A stretch of DNA of 64,000 nucleotides. Origin: Fodinibius salipaludis (GTDB taxonomy: Bacteria > Bacteroidota > Rhodothermia > Balneolales > Balneolaceae). The notes under the pieces are model-generated. The model had not been told where the DNA came from. It saw only the letters and a list, made by a program, of their open reading frames with translations, and did not search any database. A program made the position numbers and the translations under genes. Below, one piece after another: positions 34,747 to 45,554 of the stretch; within the stretch, counting starts at the first letter, position 1, and the number at the start of each line of letters is the position of its first letter. Where the stretch lies: contig NZ_NSKE01000008.1 in assembly GCF_002287075.1 (NCBI RefSeq), positions 1 through 64,000 on the forward strand. The letters are read 5' to 3'.

Positions 34747-34854
34747 TGTACTGTTTGAATTCTAAAAGTGTGAATGAACCTCGAAGATAAGGGTTTTTTA
34801 TGTATTTCTTATGAAGATAATTTGAGGTTCGTTAACGAGAATCGTCTCGATAAA

Positions 34855-35352
34855 TTACATGTATAGATAGGGTTTCCAATCCTCCTGGACACCGCCAAGG
34901 ATAGATTGTAAAAAGGTAATATGGATGGGACGAAAAGGTTTTTGGTTCAACGGCATTTTTGCTTCTTCGGGGGTACGGTTCCCTTTTTCAACATTGCATG
35001 TATTACAGGCCGTTACGAGGTTCTCCCAGGTGTCTTTACCGCCGCGACTTTTAGGTAACACGTGATCAATGGTAAGATTTTTTGATGAACCGCAATACTG
35101 ACAGGTTTTATGATCGCGTTTCATAATATTATGGCGCGACAAGACGATTTTGTTATAAGGGATGTTGATGTATCGCCGCAATCGTATCACGGAAGGATAA
35201 GAGAAATCCTTTGAAACGGTACTGATGGTCCGCTCGGGATAGTCATGAACCATTTCGGCCTTATCCAAGAACAGCAGTTTGACCGATCGATGTACCGAGC
35301 AAATACTTAATGGTTGGTAATCTTTATTTAATACCAGAACATTGGCGTCCAT
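34855..35352 (-). CDS. HNH endonuclease family protein
   Basis: A 165-residue protein. The N-terminal half is a short beta-rich region ([20 protein letters not shown]). The HNH/zinc module follows: CQYC (84-87), [13 protein letters not shown] with catalytic His about 97, and ACNTCN (115-120). Stand-alone HNH proteins of this size are common chromosomal genes in many bacteria, with no established target. No phage or restriction partners are near, so it should not be read as mobile. Confidence 0.85.
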   Translation of the reverse strand: MDANVLVLNKDYQPLSICSVHRSVKLLFLDKAEMVHDYPERTISTVSKDFSYPSVIRLRRYINIPYNKIVLSRHNIMKRDHKTCQYCGSSKNLTIDHVLPKSRGGKDTWENLVTACNTCNVEKGNRTPEEAKMPLNQKPFRPIHITFLQSILGGVQEDWKPYLYM

Positions 35353-35666
35353 AGCATCTATGTTATTTTACAGCAATGAAATTAACCTCAAAAAGAAGTT
35401 ATAACGTTTATCTGTATGTTTAATGTGTAGAATCAACATTAAATTTTATTCAAATGCAACATGCTGTTAGCTATCAGTGGGGAATACTAATATATTATTT
35501 AAGGTATCACGGGAGAAATTTTTCATGTACTTCTCAAATCTTATCTATATCATCTACTAATTTTTTCATACCTTTCTGTCGTTTAAAAATTGTTATTAGA
35601 CAATCAACACCATAAGGATTTATCGTATTTAACAGTAATAAGATCAGTTTTTTTTAATCTCAATTT
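35353..35666. promoter_or_regulatory. Divergent intergenic region, no gene seen
   Basis: These 314 AT-rich bases lie between the HNH gene and glutamate dehydrogenase. They must carry both promoters. A short dyad ATTGT-N6-ACAAT lies near 35588, too short to interpret. No RNA gene or ORF is credible. Confidence 0.4.
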
Positions 35667-36974
35667 ATGCCTTACAACAAAAATATGTACACTACTGGTT
35701 ATTACAAGGAGCCGGGGCCCAAGCTTGATGAAGAATCTCCTTTTGAATCGATGTTAGAGCGTTTCCGTTTTGCTGCGGAGGTGCTTGAGCTTGACGAAGG
35801 AATGTTCCAATATTTGGCCAGTCCCGTTAAGCAGGTTACTGTTTCCATCCCCATTGTTATGGACAGTGGAGATATTCGTGTTTTTGAAGGATATCGTGTT
35901 ATCCATAACAATTTACTGGGTCCTTCGAAAGGAGGTATCCGTTATGCACCAGATGTGACGCTTGAAGAAGTAAATGCATTAGCTGCGTGGATGACCTGGA
36001 AGTGTGCAATCGTAAATGTGCCGTTTGGTGGTGCTAAAGGTGGTGTGCGAGTTGATCCTAAACAGCTTTCAGACGGTGAGCTGGAGCGACTGACACGTCG
36101 CTACACGGCCAATATGCTTGAGGTATTTGGTCCTGATCGTGATATTCCTGCCCCGGACATGAATACAAATGAGCAGATTATGGCATGGGTAATGGATACC
36201 TATAGCATGAATGCTCACAAGACAGAAACGGCGGTTGTAACCGGTAAACCTATTATTTTAGGAGGGTCGCATGGTCGTAAAGAAGCAACTGGTCGTGGCG
36301 TTGTAACCGTAACGCTTGCTGCTTTAAACAAGATGGGAATTTTGCCCAATAAATGTACCGTTGCCGTTCAGGGATTTGGTAATGTAGGTTCGGTTAGTGC
36401 AAAGCTAATGTATGAACAAGGGGCCAAGGTTGTAGCTATCAGTGATATTTCAGGTGGTTACTATAATGAAAACGGCATCGATATTCCTGCTGCAATAGAG
36501 TATGCCAAAGAGAATGATAATTCACTTGAAGGCTATCCTGAAGCTGAGAAGATCAGCAACGAAGAACTCTTGCAAATGGAGTGCGATGTATTGATTCCGG
36601 CAGCTAAAGAGGATCAGATAAATCGTGAAAATGCAGGTAATATTAATGCTAAAATTATTGCCGAGGGTGCAAATGGTCCGGTGACAGCTAATGCAGATTC
36701 CATTCTCGAAGATAAAGGTATTATGGTAGTGCCCGATATCCTTGCCAATGCCGGTGGTGTTACGGTTTCTTACTTTGAGTGGGTACAGGATCGACAGGGA
36801 TATTTCTGGACCGAAGAGCGTGTAAACCGTCGCCTTAACAGGATGATGCGCAATGCCTTCGATAACCTGTTTGAGGTACGTAACGAGTATGATATTACGC
36901 TGCGTCAAGCTGCTTACGTGTTTGGAATAAATAAAGTGGCTATGACGTTGAAACTGCGAGGATTGTACGCGTAG
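35667..36974 (+). CDS. Glu/Leu/Phe/Val-family dehydrogenase, probably glutamate dehydrogenase
   Basis: Interconverts glutamate and 2-oxoglutarate with ammonia. The 435 residues match hexameric GDH. Substrate-site lysines are seen in GPSKGGIRY (about 88), MTWKCAIV (about 112) and the catalytic PFGGAKGGV (about 124); ATGRGV precedes the Rossmann segment VAVQGFGNVGSVSA. Asp in AISDISG suggests NAD rather than NADP preference. Family length and sequence fit GDH better than leucine or valine enzymes. No clear Shine-Dalgarno; a second ATG lies 18 nt in. Confidence 0.88.
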   Translation: MPYNKNMYTTGYYKEPGPKLDEESPFESMLERFRFAAEVLELDEGMFQYLASPVKQVTVSIPIVMDSGDIRVFEGYRVIHNNLLGPSKGGIRYAPDVTLEEVNALAAWMTWKCAIVNVPFGGAKGGVRVDPKQLSDGELERLTRRYTANMLEVFGPDRDIPAPDMNTNEQIMAWVMDTYSMNAHKTETAVVTGKPIILGGSHGRKEATGRGVVTVTLAALNKMGILPNKCTVAVQGFGNVGSVSAKLMYEQGAKVVAISDISGGYYNENGIDIPAAIEYAKENDNSLEGYPEAEKISNEELLQMECDVLIPAAKEDQINRENAGNINAKIIAEGANGPVTANADSILEDKGIMVVPDILANAGGVTVSYFEWVQDRQGYFWTEERVNRRLNRMMRNAFDNLFEVRNEYDITLRQAAYVFGINKVAMTLKLRGLYA

Positions 36975-37035
36975 TAGTTTTTTGCACTATAGGGATGTTT
37001 CAGTGAGAGGCATCCCTTCTTTATATCTTTTGTCT

Positions 37036-37458
37036 ATGTCAAAGCCTGATACAAAAAAACTTGTCTTGAATTCCAGCTTCGATGAGATGGAGGAGCGGTT
37101 AGGGCCGTATGTTGAGAAGCTTAAGCAGTGGACTGGTGTTACTGAAGAGGATTCTAGCCGGATTATGCTTACGCTCAGTGAAGCGGTTAATAATGCAATA
37201 ATACACGGTAACAACGAGAATCCGGATAAAAAGGTGGTGGTGCTTTCAACCTTGGATAAGGAAAATCGGGTTTTGACCATCAGTGTTGAGGATCAAGGAG
37301 AGGGTTTTGATCCCGAAGAAATTCCGGACCCCCTGAAAGAAGAAAATTTATTAAATGAGGGGGGAAGGGGCGTTTACCTGATAAAGCAGTATGCTGATGA
37401 TTTACAATTTTCGAAAGGCGGCTCCAAGGCTACTATTACTTTTGAGTTAGGTAGTTGA
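37036..37458 (+). CDS. RsbW/SpoIIAB-like ATP-binding protein (HATPase_c_2)
   Basis: A 141-residue GHKL-fold protein. N box LTLSEAVNNAIIHGN and G1 box VEDQGEGFDPEEIPDP are clear, followed by NEGGRGVYLIKQYADD. Such proteins are serine kinases that bind sigma or anti-anti-sigma partners. No STAS or sigma partner is adjacent. The ATG at 37036 is chosen over one 54 nt upstream because the family start (KLVLNSSFDEMEER) lies here; neither has a strong ribosome site. It follows gdh by 61 nt. Confidence 0.8.
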   Translation: MSKPDTKKLVLNSSFDEMEERLGPYVEKLKQWTGVTEEDSSRIMLTLSEAVNNAIIHGNNENPDKKVVVLSTLDKENRVLTISVEDQGEGFDPEEIPDPLKEENLLNEGGRGVYLIKQYADDLQFSKGGSKATITFELGS

Positions 37459-37483
37459 CAACGGATTAAACCAACTGAAAAAT

Positions 37484-37521
37484 AAGAAAGGCGATGAAGT
37501 GGAAGCTTCATCGCCTTTCTT
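37484..37521. terminator. Bidirectional terminator with 16-bp perfect stem
   Basis: AAGAAAGGCGATGAAG (37484-37499) pairs perfectly with CTTCATCGCCTTTCTT (37506-37521) across a 6-nt loop, between convergent genes. On the minus strand ATTTTTCAG follows the stem, suiting trxA; the plus side has only a short T-rich end. Confidence 0.85.
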
Positions 37522-37544
37522 AATGGGTAATTCTTTGGAACTGT

Positions 37545-37880
37545 TTAGTTCGTAAGTTGCGCTTCAAGCTGTTTTTTAAGCTGCGCTTTCGGTACGGCTC
37601 CAACAATTTGATCAACCACTTCGCCGTCCTTGAAAATCAGCAGGGATGGAATACTTCGGATACCGTATTTAGTAGATGTTTCAGGATTTGAGTCAACATC
37701 TACTTTTCCAATTTTAGCTTTTCCTTCAAATTCTTCGGCCAGCTCTTCAACGACAGGGCCAACCATCTTACAAGGGCCACACCATTCTGCCCAAAAATCA
37801 ACTAAAACCGGTTTTTCAGCATCGGCATTAATGACTTCATCTTCAAAAGAGTCGTCTGTAAATTCTACTGCTTTACTCAT
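37545..37880 (-). CDS. trxA: Thioredoxin
   Basis: A 111-residue cytoplasmic thiol-disulfide reductant. The active site WCGPC is at 33-37 within VDFWAEWCGPCKMV; the cis-proline loop IRSIPSLLIF and Gly-rich C-terminus follow. Size and sequence are classic. It is transcribed away from dnaE-side DNA with a 14-bp palindrome 62 nt upstream of its start. Confidence 0.96.
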   Translation of the reverse strand: MSKAVEFTDDSFEDEVINADAEKPVLVDFWAEWCGPCKMVGPVVEELAEEFEGKAKIGKVDVDSNPETSTKYGIRSIPSLLIFKDGEVVDQIVGAVPKAQLKKQLEAQLTN

Positions 37881-37941
37881 AATCGTATATCATCTTCATT
37901 AATTATTATTACATAACCTTCATTACAACGCAACTAATATC

Positions 37942-37955
37942 GGATAATATTATCC
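37942..37955. promoter_or_regulatory. Perfect 14-bp palindrome upstream of trxA
   Basis: GGATAATATTATCC is fully self-complementary and centred about 68 nt before the trxA start, in the gap after the dnaE stop. Possible repressor or activator site for trxA; no regulator is identified. Confidence 0.35.
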
Positions 37956-38002
37956 AATTGTCACATCGTTTCTTGTTATAGAACGCATTACCAAAACTTA
38001 TC

Positions 38003-41000
38003 TTACCTCCCATTACCGTTATAGCGATTCAGAGCAACGGCATCTTTGCCAATGATGGTTTTTAACCCATCAAGTAGTTCTTCATTGGGATCAATCACAA
38101 ATTTTCGTACGTGCATAGCAAATGGACGCTTAGCCTCACTACTTAACACATTAAAGCGTACATTTGTTTCGCCTCGATTCTGTTTAAAGAGTTCGGCCAT
38201 TTGCCGGAGGTCTTCCTCATCAACATAATTGGTGTCGATATCCAGCTTTAATTCAATCTGATCCTGATATTTTTCACGCATACTTTCAATTCGTTCAAAA
38301 CCATTGGCAATGACTTGTAATTTGCCACGGGATGAGTCAAAATTACCGTCAACAACAACGCGGGTATCTTCCTGAATCATACCCAGGCAGCGATCATATA
38401 CTTCGTTAAAGACTACTACTTCCACATGACCGTGACGATCTTCCATCTCCAGGAATGCAAAGGGACGTCCCTTTTTGTCCGTCACGCGATTTACCTTGGT
38501 GATGATACCCGCTACACGTACATCGGTACCGTCGTTAAGTTGATTAAGTTTTTCGGCATCCAAGGTATGCGAACAGAACATGTTCACGTCTTCTTGGTAT
38601 TTATCGAGGGGGTGACCACTCAGATAAAAGCCGATGAGTTCACGCTCTTTATTAAGCCGCTCAATATTCGACCAACGATCAATCGGTTCCAGCTGGGGTT
38701 CATCAATCGCAGAAGCATTGTCACCTCCATCGCCAAACAGATCTGATTGGTTAGAGTTTTCCATCTCCTGCACGCGTGATCCATAACTGAGTAGAATCTC
38801 CATATGCTGCAAGAGTTGTCTTCGGTTGGGATTCAGCTCGTCAAAAGCTCCGGCCTGGAAAAGGCTTTCGAGCGTTCGCTTATTACAGACACTGGAATCA
38901 ACACGGCGCGCAAAATCATATATGGAATCAAATTTTCCATTTTCTTCACGCTCCTTAACGATCTCCTCAACAACATTTGATCCTACGCCTTTAATGGCTT
39001 CCATCCCGTATTGGATACGCCCGTCTACGGCCACAAACTTTCCCTGGCCGGTATTAATATTAGGTGGATCAACGGTAATGCCCATGCGGTTACACTCTTC
39101 GATAAATTTTGACACCTTATCGATGTCGCCCATATTGTGGCTGAGCACGGCCGCCATGTATTCCGCCGGATAGTTGGCTTTGAAAAAGGCTGTTTGGTAG
39201 GCCACTACCGAGTAGGCCGCTGAGTGCGATTTGTTAAAGCCGTAATTTGCAAACTCGGCCATAATATCGAAAAGCTCCTCGGCCTTTTCCTCGGAGACTC
39301 CATTGTCGATTGCGCGATTGGTGAAAATTTCGCGCTGCTCGGCCATCACCTTTTGCTTCTTCTTACCCATTGCTCGTCGAAGCAAATCCGCTTCACCGAG
39401 TGAGTAATTGGCAATTTTCTGAGCCGCTTTCATAATCTGCTCCTGGTAAATCATAATGCCGTAGGTCGGCTTTAAGAGCTCTTCCAGGTCGGGATGTGGA
39501 TATTCCACTTCCGAACGCCCGTGCTTGCGATCGATATATTCTGGGATAAACTGCATGGGACCTGGACGATAGAGGGCGTTCATCGCAATAAGATCATCCA
39601 GCTCTGTCGGTTTTAGTTGCTTGAGGTACTTGCGCATTCCATCCGACTCAAACTGGAAGGTGCCAATGGTATTTCCTTTTTGATACAGCTCAAAGGTCTT
39701 TTCATCATCCTCGGGAATCTCATCCAGCTCGTAGTGAATCCCGTGATTATTTTCTACATACTTGATGGATGTTTTTAGGATAGACAGCGTTTTTAGGCCG
39801 AGAAAATCCATTTTAAGCAGTCCACACTCCTCGGCGTGAGGGCCGTCATATTGCGTAATCAACTCCTTGTCTTTGGAAAGCGCAACCGGGACATATTCAC
39901 TGATTTCACCCGGGGCAATAATTACTCCCGCTGCGTGGATACCTGTTTGTCGCGCAGAACCTTCCAGCGTTCGGGCAAAACGCATCATTTTTTGTACTTG
40001 AGGATCAGGATGATCAAAAAGTTCTTTAATATCTTTAGCCGATTCAGGATTTTGGGAGGGATCCAACACCTTGTCAAACGTATTAACGCCCGGTTGATCC
40101 GGAAACAGTTTGGTGATACGATTGACTTCCTGAAGCGGCACGCCCAGTACACGACCTACATCGCGGATAGCAGTTTTGGCTTTCATCGTGCCGTAGGTCA
40201 CGATCTGAGCAACCTTCTCGCGGCCGTATTTTTCAACAACATAATCAATTACTTCCTGTCGACCACTATCATCAAAGTCGATATCGATATCCGGCGGACT
40301 TACACGCTCGGGATTTAGAAAACGCTCAAAAAGAAGATCATGCCGCATGGGATCTACATTGATAATCCCTAAACAGTAGGCCACAACTGAGCCCGCAGCC
40401 GAGCCACGACCCGGACCAACGAAAACATCCCGCTTGCGAGCTTCGGTTGTAAAATCCTGGGTAATTAGAAAATAGCCGGAGAAGTCCATCCGGCTGATAA
40501 TACCCAGCTCTTGCTCAATACGTTCACTAACTTCCTGAGTAATTTCTCCGTAGCGTTGTTTTGCCCCCTCATACGTCAGATGACGCAGGTAGTCATCCAT
40601 CGAATCAAACTGATCCGGGATGCTGTAATGGGGAAGCAGAAGTTCTGAGCTGAGGTCAATATTATCGACCTTCTCAATAATTTCGTTGGTATTATCAATG
40701 GCCTGGGGGAGGTCACTAAACAACTCCTCCATTTCTTCAGGCGTCTTCAGGTAAAAATCGGTATTTAGATTGTTGTCGTCATCTGTAAAACGAAAGCGGT
40801 TGGGATCGTTGATGTCGGCATTGGTCTGCAGGGCAAGTAAAATATCGTGGGCTTCCGAATCCTCCTCATTTACATAGTGGCAGTCGTTCGTGGCCACCAT
40901 TTTGACGTTGTATTCCTTCGACCATTTGACCAAAACCTCATTGCATCGGTCCTGATCATTAAGGCCATGACGCTGCAGTTCGATGTAGTAATCATCTCCA

Positions 41001-41485
41001 AAAAGATTGAGGTACCATTCAAAAATGGCGCGCGCTTCCTTCTCACTTTTGTTGATGATTGTCTGGTTGATCTCGCTGGCAATACAGCAGGTGGTAGCAA
41101 TAAGTCCCTCTGCATGCTCGGCCAGTGTTTCCTTATCAATGCGGGGTTTATAATATAGCCCCTCGGTATATCCCAATGAACACAACTTAGACAGGTTTTT
41201 ATAGCCTGTCATGTTCTTAGCCAGCAATACCTGATGGTAGCGAGTACGATCTTTTTTGTCCTCTATCCCGGAAGGGGTTACATAAAACTCGCAGCCAATA
41301 ATAGGTTTAACGTCGTGCTTATTGGCGGTATTGACAAATTCAGGCACCCCGAACATATTTCCGTGATCGGTGATGGCGATGCCGGGCATGCCGTGTTTTT
41401 TTGATTTCTTGATGAGCTGATTGATGCTCGCGGCACCATCGAGCATACTAAACTGCGTATGATTGTGGAGGTGTGAGAAGTTCAT
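38003..41485 (-). CDS. dnaE: DNA polymerase III alpha subunit
   Basis: The 1160-residue replicative polymerase. The PHP domain starts at residue 1 (HLHNHTQFSMLDGAAS), followed by the palm with PDIDIDFDDSGRQEVIDYV holding catalytic aspartates, YRPGPMQFIPEYI in the fingers, an HhH segment, and a C-terminal OB-fold (VRVAGIITKVNRVTDKKG). Length and domain order match the DnaE1 type. It is divergent from pyrG with a 163-bp shared promoter region. Confidence 0.97.
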   Translation of the reverse strand: MNFSHLHNHTQFSMLDGAASINQLIKKSKKHGMPGIAITDHGNMFGVPEFVNTANKHDVKPIIGCEFYVTPSGIEDKKDRTRYHQVLLAKNMTGYKNLSKLCSLGYTEGLYYKPRIDKETLAEHAEGLIATTCCIASEINQTIINKSEKEARAIFEWYLNLFGDDYYIELQRHGLNDQDRCNEVLVKWSKEYNVKMVATNDCHYVNEEDSEAHDILLALQTNADINDPNRFRFTDDDNNLNTDFYLKTPEEMEELFSDLPQAIDNTNEIIEKVDNIDLSSELLLPHYSIPDQFDSMDDYLRHLTYEGAKQRYGEITQEVSERIEQELGIISRMDFSGYFLITQDFTTEARKRDVFVGPGRGSAAGSVVAYCLGIINVDPMRHDLLFERFLNPERVSPPDIDIDFDDSGRQEVIDYVVEKYGREKVAQIVTYGTMKAKTAIRDVGRVLGVPLQEVNRITKLFPDQPGVNTFDKVLDPSQNPESAKDIKELFDHPDPQVQKMMRFARTLEGSARQTGIHAAGVIIAPGEISEYVPVALSKDKELITQYDGPHAEECGLLKMDFLGLKTLSILKTSIKYVENNHGIHYELDEIPEDDEKTFELYQKGNTIGTFQFESDGMRKYLKQLKPTELDDLIAMNALYRPGPMQFIPEYIDRKHGRSEVEYPHPDLEELLKPTYGIMIYQEQIMKAAQKIANYSLGEADLLRRAMGKKKQKVMAEQREIFTNRAIDNGVSEEKAEELFDIMAEFANYGFNKSHSAAYSVVAYQTAFFKANYPAEYMAAVLSHNMGDIDKVSKFIEECNRMGITVDPPNINTGQGKFVAVDGRIQYGMEAIKGVGSNVVEEIVKEREENGKFDSIYDFARRVDSSVCNKRTLESLFQAGAFDELNPNRRQLLQHMEILLSYGSRVQEMENSNQSDLFGDGGDNASAIDEPQLEPIDRWSNIERLNKERELIGFYLSGHPLDKYQEDVNMFCSHTLDAEKLNQLNDGTDVRVAGIITKVNRVTDKKGRPFAFLEMEDRHGHVEVVVFNEVYDRCLGMIQEDTRVVVDGNFDSSRGKLQVIANGFERIESMREKYQDQIELKLDIDTNYVDEEDLRQMAELFKQNRGETNVRFNVLSSEAKRPFAMHVRKFVIDPNEELLDGLKTIIGKDAVALNRYNGNGR

Positions 41486-41515
41486 TCAGGAGGCTTTTCT
41501 TTTAATCCTTAGATT

Positions 41516-41534
41516 GGAATAATAATACTATTCC
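41516..41534. promoter_or_regulatory. Short dyad in the dnaE-pyrG divergent promoter region
   Basis: GGAATA (41516-41521) and TATTCC (41529-41534) are separated by 7 nt, about 30 nt from the dnaE start. It may be an operator or chance in AT-rich DNA. Confidence 0.2.
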
Positions 41535-41642
41535 TGATCGACAATATTAAGGCATATTTTGGGATAAATTTCAAAAAATATTCATTCGGATTTGAATGGT
41601 GAGCGGAAACATTCTATTTTTAATTTTACCTAATCAAACTGA

Positions 41643-43301
<1,659 letters not shown>

Positions 43302-43311
43302 CAGGAAAATT

Positions 43312-43773
43312 ATGTCATCGGATCAGACGTTTGCCAATAAATTGCGAGTACGAGTTTGTGGACTGCTGATCCAAAATGATGAAATACTGCTGGCACAAAT
43401 TCATTCCCCCATTACCGAAAAGCTGGTTTGGATGCCGCCGGGCGGCGGACTTACGCTCGGAGAATCCATGAAGGATTGTCTCAAACGTGAATTTAAAGAA
43501 GAGACTAACCTTTCCGTGGAAGTTCATAAGCTGGTGCATATGAATGAGCTGCTACGCAAATCTTACCATGCGGTAGAATGTTTTTTCGAAGTAAAGAAGA
43601 GGGGAGGCACGGAAAAGTTAGGCAAAGACCCCGAATTATCTTGGGATCGTCAATTGTTGCACAATTTACAATGGATTTCTGTCGATGAACTGTCTGAATT
43701 AGATTTTGCCCCTTCAAGTCTTGTGGAGAAGATACAAAATTGGGATCAACGGTTTAACTATCCCGTATTTTAA
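43312..43773 (+). CDS. Nudix hydrolase
   Basis: A 153-residue pyrophosphohydrolase. The Nudix box is GGGLTLGESMKDCLKREF followed by KEETNL; its last conserved Gly is replaced by Asn. The ATG at 43312 follows AGGAAAAT, so it is preferred over an earlier in-frame start inside pyrG. It lies 10 nt after pyrG, suggesting a nucleotide-related role such as clearing abnormal nucleotides; the substrate is not evident. Confidence 0.88.
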   Translation: MSSDQTFANKLRVRVCGLLIQNDEILLAQIHSPITEKLVWMPPGGGLTLGESMKDCLKREFKEETNLSVEVHKLVHMNELLRKSYHAVECFFEVKKRGGTEKLGKDPELSWDRQLLHNLQWISVDELSELDFAPSSLVEKIQNWDQRFNYPVF

Positions 43774-43865
43774 CAGTTTCTTACGTTTGTGAAGGTACTC
43801 TGCTTTTTAATCCTAATGGGATTGTTATAAATTTAGAAGCTTAATTTTTAACTATATCTGTATAT

Positions 43866-45542
43866 ATGTTTAATCTTCGACCTTTAATTGCAGCTATTTT
43901 ATTTGTGGGTTTGGCAGGTTATGCGTGTCAAAATGTTCAAAGTCCAAAAGCAACGGTGGTCCAAAACATCAAGGGATATACGTTTTATGACGGGGATCTG
44001 ATTCAATTTGGGGCACTTGAATTTAAAGATGGTAAAGTGGTAGATGTTTATGGTGATACCACGTTCACCGCTGATGCTTCTACGGAAGTAATTGACGGTG
44101 AAGGAAAGGTTATGCTTCCGGGTCTTATTGACGCCCATGCCCATGTGATGGGATTAGGAACAATGCTTATGAATGTAGATCTGATGGGTATCAAAACCCT
44201 TGATGAAGCTTTAGCACATATTGAGGAATATGCTTCTGAAAATCCGGATTTAAAGTGGATTGAAGGTCGAGGATGGAATAATACGCATTGGGGAGAGGGC
44301 GATTTTCCCACCGCCGAAGATCTCGATAAGGTGGTAAGTGATCGTCCTGTTTGGTTGAGTCGTGTGGATGGTCATGCTGGTTGGGCGAATAGTAAGGCGA
44401 TGGAAATGGCAGGCATTACTGCTGAAACTGAAGCACCGGAAGGTGGCAAAATAATACGAGATGAAAATGGTGAGCCTACCGGAGTGTTTATAGATGAGGC
44501 AGAACAGCTTATTGCTTCACATATTCCTGAGTCAACGACCAAAGAGCAGCAGATGGCCTTACAAAATGCACTTCAGCAAATGCGAAGCAAGGGATTGACC
44601 AGTGTTCATGATGCAGGAGTTTCTGCAGAGACCTGGAAGCTCTATAAAAAGTTTGCTGATGAGGGAAAATTATCTACGCGCATTTATGCCATGATTAGTG
44701 GAACCGGAGATACATTTGATACACTCGCTGAAAATGGTCCTATTACTTCGTATGCGGATGATCTGTTGGCACTGCGGAGCGTTAAGATTTACGGTGACGG
44801 AGCATTGGGCAGCCGTGGGGCGGCCATGTTGGAACCTTATTCTGATGATCCCGGGAATACCGGCTTGTTGTTCCATACCCAGGAGGAGATGAACCAGATG
44901 GTGTTGAAAGCAATGTCGAATGGCTTTCAGACGAATATTCATGCTATCGGGGATGCGGCAAATCGCCAGGTATTGAATGCATTTGAAAATGCTAAGGATA
45001 GCTTGGGAGACCAAGGGTTGAGAAATAGAGTAGAACATGCACAGATCGTTTCTCAGCAGGATATTCCCCGTTTTAATGAGCTTAATATTATCGCTTCCAT
45101 GCAGCCCACCCATGCCACAAGTGATATGAATATGGCAGAAGATCGTGTGGGCCCCGAACGCATTCAAGGCGGTTATGCCTGGAAATCGTTTGTTGATCAG
45201 GGAACGACTGTTGCTTCGGGATCGGATTTTCCGGTAGAACATGTGAATCCGTTTTACGGCTTGTATTCAGCGGTAACACGGCAAGATCATCAAGGGAATC
45301 CCGAAGGCGGTTGGTATCCGTCCGAAAGTTTGACTCGTGAGCAAGCACTGCGCTCTTTTACGCTAGATGCTGCGTATGCTGCTCATCAAGAAAATATGCT
45401 TGGTAGTTTAGAGCCGGGTAAGCGGGCTGATTTTATTCTTGTAGATCGTGACTTCTTTGAGGTTCCGGAAATTGAGATTTGGCAAACCAAAGTGCTCGAA
45501 ACTTGGATGGGCGGCGAAAAAGTATATTCCGCAGACGAGTAA
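43866..45542 (+). CDS. Exported amidohydrolase (YtcJ-like, family 3)
   Basis: A 558-residue lipoprotein (hydrophobic leader, Cys in LAGYAC about residue 21). The metal-dependent hydrolase fold is shown by LPGLIDAHAHVMGLG (metal His pair), then IHAIGDAANRQVLNAF and RVEHAQIVS with further metal His, and SGSDFPVEHVNP with the catalytic Asp. Members cleave amides or related bonds of varied small molecules; the substrate is unknown. nadE follows 12 nt downstream. Confidence 0.85.
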   Translation: MFNLRPLIAAILFVGLAGYACQNVQSPKATVVQNIKGYTFYDGDLIQFGALEFKDGKVVDVYGDTTFTADASTEVIDGEGKVMLPGLIDAHAHVMGLGTMLMNVDLMGIKTLDEALAHIEEYASENPDLKWIEGRGWNNTHWGEGDFPTAEDLDKVVSDRPVWLSRVDGHAGWANSKAMEMAGITAETEAPEGGKIIRDENGEPTGVFIDEAEQLIASHIPESTTKEQQMALQNALQQMRSKGLTSVHDAGVSAETWKLYKKFADEGKLSTRIYAMISGTGDTFDTLAENGPITSYADDLLALRSVKIYGDGALGSRGAAMLEPYSDDPGNTGLLFHTQEEMNQMVLKAMSNGFQTNIHAIGDAANRQVLNAFENAKDSLGDQGLRNRVEHAQIVSQQDIPRFNELNIIASMQPTHATSDMNMAEDRVGPERIQGGYAWKSFVDQGTTVASGSDFPVEHVNPFYGLYSAVTRQDHQGNPEGGWYPSESLTREQALRSFTLDAAYAAHQENMLGSLEPGKRADFILVDRDFFEVPEIEIWQTKVLETWMGGEKVYSADE

Positions 45543-45554
45543 ATAATTATTGAT

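Noticed and set aside
34855-35352. HNH nuclease as part of a phage, intron or restriction system
   Set aside because: Neighbours are mnmA and gdh; there are no phage, intron or methylase genes, and stand-alone HNH genes like this are common on chromosomes.
39836-40318. 160-codon open frame antisense to dnaE
   Set aside because: It lies inside the conserved polymerase core, and its translation has no recognisable domain.
44670-45242. 190-codon open frame antisense to the amidohydrolase gene
   Set aside because: The sense strand encodes an intact amidohydrolase with its metal motifs. The antisense product shows no family and no start context.
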